From Hyaloscypha bicolor E (lineage: Eukaryota > Ascomycota > Leotiomycetes > Helotiales > Hyaloscyphaceae), in contig NW_020194563.1 in assembly GCF_002865645.1 (NCBI RefSeq), forward strand, positions 888,152-952,151: a stretch of DNA of 64,000 nt, in the 5' to 3' direction. The notes beneath the pieces are model-generated. The model saw only the letters and a program-made list of their open reading frames with translations. It was not told where the DNA came from and searched no databases. Position numbers and translations under genes: made by a program. Position 1 is the first letter of the stretch; the number at the start of each line of letters is the position of its first letter. Below are positions 9,258-22,879 of this stretch, one piece after another.

Positions 9258-12073
9258 TCAATAAGGGAAAACTTTGGGTCGGAGGTCGATCTTGTGGACC
9301 GTGGCCACGTGATTCTTGAAATGCATTACGTTATTGAGCACCAACCCCTCAGCCTTGCACACAGGATGGTCGCAAATGATCCGCTGCTCTGCCGGTGCGT
9401 GGCGTAAATGAACATCCTCAACATGGTCCCACATGTGCGAAACACGGTTAAAGGTGCGCATTCGTTGCTTGTATGGAAGCCGCTCGTTTCCGATGCAAAT
9501 GATACATTGGGTCTTCTTGCAGACGACGGGAAATTCATCAGGCGGTGGGAAGGGAGCGGGAGCGGGAGCGGCAGCGGGAGATCCTCTTTTGACCAGATCC
9601 TTGGAGGCGGGAGCCGACCGCGGCTTGCGAGTCTGAAACTCTTGTCGAGAGGCGAGCGCGATCATGAGGTTGATGGCAGTGACCTTTCGGGCGACGATGG
9701 CTTGAGGGCTCAGGTCTTTGGAGAGATCGCAAAGAACCTCCTGTAGCCGGGTCCGCTCTTCGAGCTGATGTTCAATAATTGGCTCGACATCCTTTGCATC
9801 CTCAGGATCCTCTTCGACCGCGGTCTTGTCCAGGTGCCTCTGCAGTTGCCGCTTCATCATTTCATTATGGATCTGAAAGAAGTAATCCTTCCGGTATGCC
9901 TCTTCGATCTCGGTTCTCAAGCTCTTCTTCGCATTCGTAAGCTGCTTGCGAAGGTCTTCGTACTCTTTTCGCTTCTCCTTCGGCGCCCGCTTGATGAACT
10001 TGTAATCCCACTTGATCTCGGTAGCCAAGGCCTTGAATCGGCACTCGAGGTCTGCAATCTCTGGATCCGCTGCGAAGAGGCGCTCCATTACCCCGTTGGG
10101 GACCTCTTTTGGAGCGCCCGGGTTGCAGCGAATACTCATGTGCGTGAAGGCCCGGGTGAGCCCATCATCGGAGATATCACTCTCGAGGAAGGCGTCTTGC
10201 ACATTGAACCGGACCGTGTGATTGATGTACGCACCGTTAAAGACTCCGGTAAAGGGATCGTGCCTCATGACTTGGTCGCGTACCGCATCCGATGCGACAC
10301 CTAAGAGAACCATTAGCAGCGAGAGAGAGATGAGATTGAGACGAGATACATACCGTCGATCGCGTTTGCCGTGCCTCGGCGGAAGCAATAGGTGGTGAGC
10401 TTGTCTTCGAAGCCCGTGTCCTTCCCCAGGCGGTCGATGTAGGAACAGTAGGTCGCGTAGGTCATGGGCTCCGTCTGCGACTTCACCCAAGTCACGGTCC
10501 GGACAGACCTGCGGAAGACTGGCCGCGTAAGCCATTCCGGCTTCCAGTGCACCTTCATCGCCCGCATCCTCTGACCCCCCAGGTTTGTCGCGAAGAAGGG
10601 CTCGGCGGACGTGTAGCCGTCGACGAAGATCGCGTCGTCGCGGATCGCGCGAGTCAAGATGTGGGAGATCGGACAGAGGATGGGGAGGGGGTTCTCCCGG
10701 AACAGGAACGTCGTGCTGCACGAGTTAGCCTGGGTCTGCTTGCAGGCATTGGGGAGGAGCAACGTACGGTTTGGGCTTGTTATCCACCCCTTTGTGGTGC
10801 CGCAAGTGGACCTCCATCGCTAGAAGGTCCCGCTCCCCCTTCTTCGGGTTCTTGACGATCCAGAGGCAGATGTCCTCGTAACAGAGCGCTTTGCACCTCC
10901 GCACCGCCTCGCCCGCATCGCGGTTCTGCCGCACCGACCGTCCAGCGCCGTCGACCTTGACCGGGCAGCAGTCGTCGGTGTCCTGCGTCATAGCGACATC
11001 GGTCCCGTCGCTGCTGTAGCCGCTGTCGCGGCCGGCGCTCTCGTCCGTGCCTTCGTCGGAGAGGCCATCCTCGTCGGCAGTCTCGTCGTCGTCAGAGTCG
11101 AAGAGGATGTCGTCGTCGTACTCAGGACCACCACCAGCAGCATCGCTGTCATCGTCGTACTCCAGGCCATCGTCAGCGTCGGCACCCTTGGCGTCATGTG
11201 TATCTCCTTCCTCTCGAGGCCGTCTATGCTCGATCGTCTCTTCTGCTTCCCCAAGAGGGTCTTCGCTGGCTTTGCCCTTCGAGGAGTGGACGAACTCGGC
11301 GGGTCGACCGCCCGTATAGGACTGGAATAGCAGGATCGTGGCGACGTCGTGTCGGTCGTCCTCGGTGGGAAAGACGTGCTCATCCCGAGCCCAGTGCTGG
11401 ACGAGCAAGAGAAGCAGGTCGTCTGGTCCAGCCACGGGCTTGGATTTGGACGTAGTGTCCAGTTCAAACCTGACCTTCAGTGTGCCGTTGATGTACTTCG
11501 CGCGGAGGATCAGCATGCGATAGAAGAGCACCGTAGGAAGAGGGCTACATACCTTGACGACCTCGTTTGAATCGTTCGCATCCACAAAGGCGCCATTGAT
11601 TCGGCGATAGAGCATCTTGAAATCCCGCCAGTACTGGTTGACCGACTTTCTCTTCCCCTTCTTCCGCTTCTTTGCCAGATACGTCTCGCAGATCCAGTGG
11701 AGGAACGACATCATCCTTCCCTTGTTACAATTCTGCCCGAGGATGGCTGTACGCCAATGCCCCAGACGACGATGGTCACAGTATCTGCCTGTTGTTAGCC
11801 CAACCTGGTCGAGTCACCAAAGATCCAGGTCGCACGAGCATACCTGATAAATTTCTGCCGGATGTAGTAGACGTTGGCCTTGGTATTATCGGAGTCCAGC
11901 GGCTGTAAGAACTGCTTCTTGTTCAGATCAACCTCCATACGTTGATAGTCTTCCCCGCTGAGCATCTGCTTCTCCTTCTCCTTCAATATCCGGCTGGTGT
12001 CCCTCCGTCGCTCGAGAACATCCTCGATGGTTTTGAGAGTCTCCTCCGCTCGAATTGGGATCATGGGGGCCAT
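9258..12073 (-). CDS. FluG-domain/DUF3435 tyrosine-recombinase-like protein, 864 aa
   Basis: Minus-strand exons are 12073-11844, 11784-11553, 11495-10768, 10715-10354 and 10300-9258. All introns are 52-59 nt and keep phase, with GCTAAC branch sites in the first and third. The 11552-11496 intron is a multiple of three and could be retained. Recombinase-like marks in order: YTGGRPAE with Arg218 (box I), YCFRRG with Arg509 and Tyr506 at the usual His position, RDQVMRHD (residues 525-532), and FNGAYIN with Tyr542 as candidate nucleophile. A very acidic, Asp-rich insert of about 120 residues follows box I. The C-terminus (about 760-864) has two C2H2-like fingers. This is the 'FluG domain'/DUF3435 group, which includes Starship captains; FluG itself is a glutamine-synthetase-like regulator and unrelated in fold. 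The reading frame is intact and not RIP-mutated. Confidence 0.85.
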
Positions 12074-12774
12074 GGTCCCGTCGGGAGCCCTGAGGGGGCG
12101 GGCAGAGGTGGAGGGTTATTTGCGAGGAGAATCGAGTTCGAGAGGCGTTCGGGATAGCGAGACGTCGACTTCGAGGATGTTAGCCAGAGAGCGAGGCAGT
12201 GGGGGGGGGAGTGAGGGCACTAACAATGAGCGTTCAATGATAGATATGATGTTTGTAGAGTGGTGGATCGAGGCCGCGGGAAGCGGAGAGAGAGCGAGCT
12301 TCGAGAATCTTTCGCAGAGGGAAGCGCGGCCAAGGGAAGGGTCCAGAACGGCGAGGAAGCAGAAGACAAGTTGAGAGTCCGACGCCTGTGAGAGAGAGAA
12401 AATGAAGCGCAGGGTAGAAGCAGCATTCAAAGTTGAATCTGATCGTTGCAGAACTGGAGAGGATGGGCGGAGGCTACAAGAACATATATAGCTCAGAGAG
12501 CTATCAAGATACAGGGGGGGGTTGTGCTCCGCCATGGCTGATGAGAGAAGGGGAGCCATTTCGGTCACCTCTGGGATCAGCGAGATGGAATGAAGGTGAA
12601 GGACAGCAGGATTGGGAGGGTCGCGGTTTTCTGCGAGGTCGCTTTAGGCCGACGAGGACCGACAAGCGAGCGAAGGCACGTGCGCCGTAGCGGGCTAAGC
12701 GAGCGGTCGAGGGTGCGTAAAACAGCGACAAAACCAGCCGAATTCGGGGGCTCAAACCGCCGTACTGAGACTTA
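12074..12774. other. Upstream region of the DUF3435 gene up to the AT boundary
   Basis: About 700 bp of normal-composition, purine-skewed DNA between the start codon at 12073 and the sharp A+T transition at about 12,775. It contains runs such as (G)9 at about 12,202 and pyrimidine-rich tracts on the gene's coding strand, suited to a fungal promoter and 5' leader. An ORF on the minus strand (12568-12116) lacks motifs and probably belongs to the leader. If the gene is a mobile-element captain, the element's 5' end should lie here. Confidence 0.45.
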
Positions 12775-13092
12775 TAATATTATATTTATTATATTAATTT
12801 TAATTATATTAAAAGCTATATTTTAAAATATTTTTCTAATAAAAAAATAAAAATAAAAATTAATAAAGTTATTAATTTAATAATTATTTTTTTAAATTTA
12901 GAAATTTAAAACTAATTATTAAATTTTAAATTAATATAAATAGCTTTATTAAATTTTAAAAATTTAAAATTAAATCTTTTTATAAATTTTTAGTTTATAA
13001 TTTTTTTTTAAAATTAAATAAATAAAAAAAATTTAAAATTAAAATTAATTATTAATTTACTAAAAATATATAATACTATTATATAAATATAG

Positions 13093-13325
13093 AAATACTA
13101 TTTATATATAATTAGTAAAATTCTTTTTTAGAAATAAGAATTATAATATTATAATATTAATATATAATTTCTAAATTTATTATATTTAAAAAAATCTAAT
13201 TTATTAATTAAATTATTAATAAAATATAAAATTATATAATTATATTTTATATTTTATATTTTATTATTTATTATTTATATTTCATATTTTATATTTTATA
13301 ATTATATATATAATTTTTAGAAAAA
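13093..13325. repeat. RIP-degraded repeat, partner at 42,623-42,800
   Basis: The stretch beginning TTAGTAAAATTCTTTT aligns with the sequence just right of the less-mutated copia element (42,623 onward) through to ATTATATATATAATTTTT. The 13-kb copy carries an extra ATTTTATT-rich segment at about 13,255-13,295. The pair shows that the element interrupted by the copia insertion has another copy here. Its identity is unknown. Confidence 0.5.
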
Positions 13326-16300
13326 TATAAAAAATAGTATTTTTTTTAATTATATATTAATTTTCTAATTTAGTTTAATACTAGATTTTCTAAATACTTT
13401 ATATATTTATATTATTTCTAAGATTTTAGTTATATATTAAAAGCTATAGTTTTTTATATATAATTTCTTTTTTTATAATATTTTTTTATTTTATATATTT
13501 ATTTTCTATTTTATTTATATTTAATTTATTTCTTTATATCTAATTATATAATATTTATATTAATTAGATATTTAAAAATATTTATTAGTTTTAATTTTAT
13601 TATAGAATTAGTAAAATTTAATTTTTTTTTAATTTATTTAATTTTTATAATTTTTTATTATTTATATATTTAGTAAAAATATATTATATTAATTATTAAA
13701 TATTTCTTTTAAATAATACCTAATTTAATAAAGTATTTATATAATAATTTTAAATTTATATAAATAACTAATAATAATTTTATTTCTAGTATTTTATTAA
13801 TTATAGATTTAATTAGAATATTTATATTAAAACTATAAATTATATTATAGAATTCTAAAACTAGAATACTTTTAGTAATTCTTTTATATTTAGTAAAAAA
13901 CTAGTAAATAATATTAATATATCTAGTTTTATTTACTAAAACTAAAATATATCTAATTTAGGAAAAAAGATCTTTATTATTTATAAATAAAATATTTATA
14001 AAAATAATTAAATATAAGAACTTTTTTATTAGTTTTATAAATCTTAGTTTTCTAGTAATATTCTTAATTTATTATTAAATATATTTATTAAGTATTTTTA
14101 TATTAGTTTTCGAGAATTTAATAACTTAAATAATAATTAATAAGTTATATAAAGCTTCTAGTTAATAAACTAATATAATATATATTTCTTTTTTATATTA
14201 GGTAATATATTAGTTTTTAATAAAAAGATTTTAATAAATAGTATTCTTATTATTTATAATAATAATATTTTTTATAAAAATAATTTAAAGGTTTTTATAT
14301 TAGTATTTCTATATAAGAATAATTCTAGTAATATTTATATAAATAATACTTTTATTAAATTTGAAATTATAATTAAAAATAAGAAATTTATATTTTTTAA
14401 TTAAAAATTTAGTTTTATAAAGCTTTAGTTATTTTATTTTTATAAAATTATTAGTTTTAATAAATAAAATATTATTAGTTTAAAAGCTAATAATTCTAAA
14501 AAATTACTTATTATAAAATAAGTAAAAGTTATAAATTAATTATTTTATAAAAAGCTTATTAATATAATAGAAATAATAAGTTTTAAACTAGTAGTTTTTA
14601 GTTTCTAGTATATTATATAATAATTTTATAATTTTTAGAATAGAATTATTTTTTAGATTTAATTTTCTAATAAACTTATAAAATAAATTAATATAAAAAT
14701 TATAATTAAATAAGATTATTAATTAAATATAAGCTTATAAAATATTATATAAATATAATTCTATAGTATTTATTATTATAATAAAAATACTAAAAATAAT
14801 TCTTTAGCTAATATATTAAATAATAAATATTTATATTAATATTATATATTTCTTATTATTATTATAAGCTTAAATAACTAGTCTTAATTTTTTGAGTTTT
14901 TTTTTTATATTTTTATTTTTAATTTTATTAATAAATTAAAAATTAAAAATATATATCTTTTTTAATATTTAAAATCTAGAAATAATTTTAAATATATTTT
15001 TTTCTAGAAAGCTAATAATTTTAATTTAATAGAAATTCTTATATAATTTATTATTTTATAAAAATATTATAATATTCGGGATTTTATAAGAATATCTTTT
15101 TTATATTTTAGTAAAATAATAAAAGAAATTATATTTATATTACTTTTAGTTTTATTATTAGATTTAGAAATAAATTTAAATTTAGGGCTATTAATAATAA
15201 TCTTAATATTTCCTATATAAAAAAACTTTATAAAAATTAAATAAAAAGTAATATTATTATATAATAAAGCTAATATATAGTTTTTCCTATTAATAATTAC
15301 TAGCTTATATAATTTATTTTAATTATTAGATTAATTAGTATTTTTTTTATATTAAATAAAAATATTTAAATTTAGTAATAGTTTATAAATATTAGTAATA
15401 CTAGAACTATTTTAGGTATTTAAACTATTTCTAATTTAATATTTAGTTTAAAGTTTCTAAATTTCTATTATTACTTTTTTAAATATTATTAATTACTATA
15501 ATATAATAAATAATAAAATATTATATTTAGTTATTTAAAATAAAATACTATAAACTAAAAAAGTTAAAATAATATTATTAGATTTTATAAAATTATTAAT
15601 AGTTTTAAAAATAATTTAGAATATAATATTTTTATTAATTTTAGTTATAATAATAAAATAAATATATTAGATTAGATTATAATAATATTTTATAATTCTA
15701 ATAAAATTATAAACTTTTATAAAAATAATCTTAATTTTAGTTTTTATAATATTTATAAATTAAATAAATTTCTTATTAATAAACTACTTTTTAGTATTTA
15801 TTATAATCTAATTAGAAAAATTTAAATAATTATTAATTTAATATTATTTAAATATATTTTAAATATATATTATATTAATATTCTAAAGCTATTAGCTAGC
15901 TTAATATTAAATACTTTTATAAATAATATAAAATATAAATTTACTAGAAATATAGAAAATATTAATAATAATAAAATAATTAAAATTAATATTATTTTTT
16001 AGATTAAATTTAAATTATTTAAATAATTAGTTATATTTCTAGTATTATTTATAATATTTTATAAAATATTTAAAGGCTTTTATATTAATATTATAGCTTA
16101 TTTATTCTAGTATATTTTAAAACTTATTAATAAATAAATAACTAAAATAATAATATAAATATTATAATTTAATTTTTATAAAAAAATAAGAATTATAAAT
16201 AAAGAATTCGGAAATAAAGCTTTATAATATAATATTCTAAAATAGAAAAAAGTATTTAAAATATTATATTATAAATATATATTTTTTAGTAAAAATAATA

Positions 16301-18736
16301 AAATAATTAATAAGATTATTAAAATAGATTTCTAGCTTATTTATATTAGCTAAATTAAATAAAAATATAATATAAAATTATACTTATTTAATTAATATAC
16401 TTATTATTATAAATCTAATAAAAAATATAAATCTAATACTAAATTAGATATTAATTTAAGTTTTAATAATTTTATTAAATTTAATATTATTATTAATTTA
16501 TTAAAAAGCTTAAAATTAGTTAAAACTAGTAATTAAGTATTTAAAAACTTTAATATTAATTATAATTTTATAAAAATAATAAATATTATATTTTAATATA
16601 TTATTAATTATAAAAGTCTAAATATTTTTTATTAAGAATTTAATAGGCTTTAAAATATAGTTTTTATTTATTATTTAATATATAAAAAAAAAAGAAATAA
16701 GATTATTTATAAAAATATTACTTATAATTATTAATAAAACAGAAATAATAAAAATAGCTAAAAAGCTTTTAATTAAAATAAAATAAAAATCTAGATAATA
16801 TTTCTTTTTTTTATTTCTTTTTATTAATAAAGTCTTAAAAATATTATTTACTAGTTTATTTTTATTATTTTTATTATTTTTTTTACTTTTAGCTTTAGTA
16901 ATATATTATATATAAGTATTACTAAAGTATTTATTAAAATTATAAATATTTCAAAATTTAAACTAATAAATATTTCTATTTCTAAATTAAGTTTTTTTAG
17001 TTTTCTATTTTTCTAATATATATTTTTATAAATAATATTTAGATTTCTTATATATAAAATATAATTTTAAAATATAATTATTATAATTATAGGATTTAAA
17101 GTAATTATTATAGGTTTCGAAATTATAGCTAAGTTTATATTAATAATTTCTAAAAAAAATAATAGTTTAAAATTTTTTTAAAAATAGTATTATTAATTAG
17201 TAAAAAAGATTTTAGAATTAGTTTATTATTTATTTTTATATATAATAATAAATAACTAGAGCTTATTAATAAACTAATTAAGATTTATAAAAGAATCTAA
17301 AATTATATATTTATATATCTAGAAACCTTAATAAAAAATAATAATTTTATTATAAAAAAATTCGATATTTTATAAATTAAATATAAAACTATATTATAAT
17401 TAATATAGTTTATTAATTAGTAATTAAATAATTTTAAATATTTTTTTTTTTAGAAATTTAGTTATTATAAAAGCTAATATAATAGTATTTTACTTATCTA
17501 AATTTTAATATTTGAATTTAGAGCTTTTAAAAAAGCTATAAATATTAATATAAGTCTTTTTATATATATATTAAAAAAATTAATTATTATAAAAATAGTT
17601 TTAAGCTAGTTTTTTTAATATAATAAAAAAAGCTTATATTAGTATCTTTTATAAAAACTTTATATATTAGTAAATATTAAAGAAAATAATAAATTTATAA
17701 TTAAAATTATTATTAAAATTATTATATTTTTATTTTTTAATATAAATTTTAGTAATTTCTCTAATAAGTTTTATAATTAAAAAAAATTAGAAATTATTTA
17801 AATATAATTATAATAATAATAATAATAGAAATATATTATTTATTTCTAGAGCTTTTATACTAGTATATAAATCTAATAAAAGTATAAGATATAATAGTAA
17901 AAGAAATAATAAAAGAAATAATAATAATATAGAAATATTAAAAATAATAAATTTTAGATATTTATTTTTTATAAAAATAATAAAGTCTAATAGAATTAGT
18001 TCCTTAATAAAATCTAGTTTAGTTATTAATATATTCTTATTTAATTATATATATTATTTATTTTTTTTTATAATAATATATAAAATATTTATAATAATAT
18101 TAGTATTATTATTTTATTATATAAATATATTATTATATTAAAAAATCTTATATAAATATAATATTTCTAGAAATTTAAATTTATTAAAGTTCTTAAAATT
18201 ATATTTAAATAGTTTTTAAAAATCATTATTAATTATTTTATAGAAAATATATTAAAATAACTTAATATTTAAGAATTTAATTATTTTATTTATTTTAATA
18301 AAATTTAGATTAATTTTATTTTTTTATTTTTTTATTAATTTTTTAAAATTATTATTATTTATAAAATAATTAAATTAAATAAATCTAATAAAGAAATTAT
18401 TTATTATAATATATTTTATTATTATATATTTTATAAGCTTATATTTAGTTTAAAATATAATAGTTTATAAAGAAAATAAATTTATAAAAAAAAGAATAAT
18501 TTATAAAATAGGTAATTTATAATAAATATTATATTTAAAATAAAATTTTTATTTATAATAGGAAATTTAGGAAATAAAATTTAAAAAATAAAATATTAAG
18601 ATTTTAGAAAAATTTAATAATTTTAAAGCTTAAGAGTTTTAGAAATTTAAAAAAAAGTAATTTTTAAAAAAGTTTTATAAAAATTAAATAAAAATAAAAT
18701 AAAATAATTAAATAGCTAATTATTTTAGTATTTAGT

Positions 18737-18890
18737 AAAATTAAATATTTTTTTTATTTATATAACTAAATTATAAGTAATAGAACTAATAAATTTTTTT
18801 TTTAATATAATATAATTAGCTTTTAATAAGATTAAATATCTTTTTTATTTATATAACTAAATTATAAATAATAAAATTAATAAAAAATTT
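18737..18890. repeat. RIP-degraded tandem repeat, two units of about 90 bp
   Basis: The segment TTATTTATATAACTAAATTATAA with its surroundings occurs at about 18,753 and again at about 18,849, in tandem with small differences. It lies just before the long direct repeat at 19,022. Confidence 0.45.
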
Positions 18891-19021
18891 TTTTAATTAG
18901 AATAATAGTTTTATTTTTAAATAACTAAATCTTAAATAAATATAATTTAATTTTTTCTAATTTATAAATATTAACTAATTAGTATTAGTTTACTAAAAAT
19001 ATATAATATTATTATATAATA

Positions 19022-19410
19022 TAAGAAAGAAACTATAATAAAATAAAAACTTATATAAAATATACTAGAATATAAAATATAACTTAATAATAAAATAATA
19101 AATTAAAAATATAAATAATAAAATATAAATATTAAAATATAAATAATAAAATATAAATAATAAAATATAAATAATAAAATATAAATAATAAAATATAAAT
19201 AATAAAATATAAATAATATATAATATATAAAAGCTTAATTAATTAAATATTTATAAAGAATTATTTTCTAAATTTATAAAAAAACTAGCTTTTTTATATA
19301 ATTTTTATAAATTATATATAAAAAACTATAATTTTTATTATATAATCTAAATCTTAAAATTATTAAAATAATATAATTTTTAATAAATAAAACTTATTAT
19401 ATTATATTTA
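19022..19410. repeat. LTR-like direct repeat, partner at 35,085-35,395
   Basis: From AACTATAATAAAATAAAA to AATTTTTAATAAATA this segment aligns along its length with 35,085-35,395, mostly differing by RIP-type changes. The two copies are in the same orientation about 16 kb apart, as LTRs of a large or composite retroelement would be. This copy is longer because a 14-bp minisatellite inside it has expanded. Confidence 0.55.
19111..19217. repeat. 14-bp minisatellite inside the LTR-like repeat
   Basis: About seven copies of AAATAATAAAATAT in tandem, partly imperfect at the left end. The partner repeat at 35 kb has only one to two units at the same place, so the array expanded in this copy alone. 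Confidence 0.8.
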
Positions 19411-20825
19411 ATTTCTTATTTATTTATATTTATTTTTTAAGTATTAAAAATAATAGAAAAATCCTATTTAAAATCCGAAATAATAAAATATTTAGAATTT
19501 TTTTTATTAGTTAATCTAATTTCTTTTTTATATATTTAAAATAAAACTTATTATTTTTAAATAATTTTATTTTATATTTCTAAACTTATTTAAAAGTAAT
19601 TTAAATTTACTAAGCTATATTCTTATATTAATTAATATTTATCTTTAATTATTATTTAATTTTTACTTTTATTATAAGATATTAAAAAAATTTATTATAA
19701 TAAATTATATTTTAAATAAATAGCTTTTTTAAATTCCGTATTATTTATTATATTCTTAAATTAATTTTTAATAAAAAAAGAAAGCTCTAAATAAAAAGCT
19801 TTAATAATTTTATAAAAGATTTTATTTTTATATATTTTATTTTTAATAATAACTAGATTTATTAAAACTATAATAAAAGACTTATTTAGTAATAAATTAT
19901 TCTTAAACTATTTTTTAATTTATATATTATTTCAGAATTAATACTTTCTTATAATTTTAGACTTATAAATTACTTAGCTAAAAGCCTTTATTTATCTAAT
20001 TATATAAATTATATTTAAAGTTTTTTTTCCTATTACTTTTAATAAATACTTATTTAATTTCTTAATTATTTCTAATTTAAATTTATTAAAAATAAAAAAG
20101 TAATTAATATTTTTAAAAAACTTCTTATTAAAAATAATAGTTTTTTTATAATTTATAAAAAAAATATAATTAATATTCTAATATTTTTTACTAAAATAAA
20201 ATTTATTATTTAAAGTTTTAGAAATAGCTAGATTTTTAGTATTATTTTTATATTAATTATAATTAATATTTTATAAAACCCGAATTATATTAATAAATCT
20301 ATTATTAAAAATTAAGAAACTAAAATAAAATAGCTATTATTAAGATTTTTATATATTAATATATTATTTTTTTAGAAATAAAACTATAATATTTCTATTT
20401 TTATTCTTAAAAGTTCTTAAATACTAAGCTTTTTAATTTATTTTAGATAATTTTTCTTATAAATATAATTATTTATATTTAGATTAATAATACTAGTTTT
20501 AGAAATAGAAACTATAATATTAAATTAAAGCTATAAATTAAAATAAAATTAATTAGAAATATAATATTTATATTTATATTATTTAATTTCCTATATTTTA
20601 AAAAAGAAATCTTATATTTCTTTATTTATTTAAATAATAAAAATATATTTCTTATTTTTAATAATTTTATAAATCTTAGTAATTAGTTTTATAATATTTT
20701 TAATATTTTATATATTAATAAAAAAAGTATTAGTAAATTATTAAATATATTTTATATAAAAAGCTTTAAAAAATCTATTATTAATTTTATAATATTCTTA
20801 TTTATAAATAAGTCCTAAAATATTA

Positions 20826-21053
20826 TTATTATAATAAAAATATAAAATATAAAATAATATATAAAGAAAAATAGGCTTTTATAATATAAAATTATAATAT
20901 ATAAATAAAATATAAAATTAGAAAATAAAAATTAATTAATTTCTAAACTAAAAAAAAAATAATAATAATATATAAATAAGTTATAAATTATAAATATCTA
21001 AAGATTATATAATTATATTATATAACTAATAAAAACAAAATTCTAATTATATA
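20826..21053. repeat. Left terminal direct repeat of a 3.3-kb element
   Basis: This stretch of about 228 bp (AATATAAAATATAAAATAAT... to ATATAACTAATAAAAA) is repeated in the same orientation at about 23,930-24,162 with RIP-type differences. The pair encloses non-coding tandem arrays. It suits a non-autonomous LTR element (TRIM/LARD type). Confidence 0.55.
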
Positions 21054-21229
21054 TTTTTTTATTTATAAGTATTTATTTCTTAAATATATTTCTAAAATAA
21101 AATTTTAAAACTTTTTTTAAAATATTATAATAATTATAAATATTATATATTTTATCTAATATATATTTCTAGTTTTAAATTCTTATATTTCTAGTCTAAT
21201 TTTTATTTAAATAAACATTAATAAATATT

Positions 21230-22030
21230 TTATTTTTTATATTTAAAATTATATAAATTATATTTTAAATATTTATAAACTTTTTTTTTAATATTAAATA
21301 TATCTAAAATATAAAAAAACTTTCTTTTTATTATATTATATAAATTATATCTAAAATACTAATAGTTATATATATTTTTTTAATACTAAATATATCTAAA
21401 ATATAAAAAAATATTTATTAATATTAAATATATTTAAAATATAAGAAATTTTTTTTTTAATATTAAATTATATCTAAAATATAAAGAAATACTTTCTTTT
21501 TCTTTTTATTATATTATATAAATTATATTAAAATATTAATAAATATATACTTTTTCTTTATAATACTAAATATATTTGAAATATAAGAAAATACTTTTTT
21601 TATTATATTATATAAATTATATTAGAATATTAATAAATACTTTTTAATATTAAATATATTTAAAATATAAAGAAATATATTTTTTAATACTAAATTATAT
21701 CTAAAATATAAGAAAATACTTTTTTTTTTCTTTATTATATTATATAAATTATATTAAAATATTAATAAATATTTTTTAATATAAAATATATTTAAAATAT
21801 AAGAAAATACTTTTTCTAATATTAAATATATTCGAAATATAAAAAAATATTTTCTTTAATATTAAATATATCTAAAATATAAGAAAATTCTTTTTTTTAA
21901 TACTAAAATATATCTAAAATATAAGAAAACTTTTTAATACTAATATATCTAAAATATAAAGAAATACTTTTTTTAATATTAAAATTATATTTAAAATATA
22001 AAGAAATATTTTCTTTTTTATATTATAGAA
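21230..22030. repeat. Degenerate tandem array based on ATATCTAAAATATAA
   Basis: The core ATATCTAAAATATAA, or ATATTTAAAATATAA, followed by GAAATACTTTTT-like sequence recurs well over ten times with spacings of about 40-70 bp. Longer super-units also contain TTATATTATATAAATTATAT. It occupies the left half of the interior of the 20,826-24,162 element. Confidence 0.6.
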
Positions 22031-22160
22031 ATTATATATAAAGTATTATTTAAAGTATTTATTAAAAGTATTTATTAAAATATCTAAAATTATATAAAAT
22101 ATTTATATTAATATTTCTATTATTATTATTATTATATAAATATTACTAGTTTTAATAAAA

Positions 22161-22226
22161 ATTAAAAATTAAAAATTAAAAATTAAAAATTAAAAATTAA
22201 AAATTAAAAATTAAAAATTAAAAATT
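22161..22226. repeat. 8-bp microsatellite (ATTAAAAA)n
   Basis: About eight head-to-tail ATTAAAAA units with essentially no variation, inside the same element. Confidence 0.85.
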
Positions 22227-22879
22227 AGAAGAAAAAAAATTATAAATTAAAGAAAAAAACTATAAATTAGAAAAGAAAACTATAAATTAAAGAAAAAGAA
22301 TTATAAATTAAAAATATAAAATTAAAATATATATTAGAACTTTTATAATTATTATAATAATTATAAAAATTACTAGACTTAAAATTAAATAAGAAAGAAA
22401 TAAAAAAGTATTAGAAATTATTAAAATTATATATAAATATTTTCTTATATTTATTATATAGCCCTAGCTTTATATATTATATATATTATTATTTAATTAA
22501 TTTATACTAGTATTTTATTATTTTTATTTATTTAAAATAAAGATTTATATTCTTATAATTATATAATAAAAAAACTAAAAATAAAAAAAAAAAAAAGCTT
22601 TTAATATTATATAACTAATTAGAAAAAAAATATAAAAAAGAAAACAAAATTCTAAAAAATATAATTCTAAAATATATATAATTAAGTTTTTATTAAAATA
22701 GCTTTTTATAATAAAAAAATAAACTTTAGATATTAGAATAAGAAAAATCTCTATATTATATAAGCTTATTAATATATTAAAAATAAATACAAAAAAGCTA
22801 TAAAATATTTAGCTTTATAAATAAATAAAAAAATTAAAATTAATAAAAATAGCTATTATATAATTAATATAAATATAAA

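Noticed and set aside
9258..12073. Three or more separate genes on the minus strand
   Set aside because: Four introns join all the pieces in phase into one DUF3435 protein with motifs in family order.
12116..12568. 150-codon minus-strand ORF upstream of the DUF3435 gene
   Set aside because: Low-complexity Ser/Leu/Pro content, no motif, overlaps the expected leader region.
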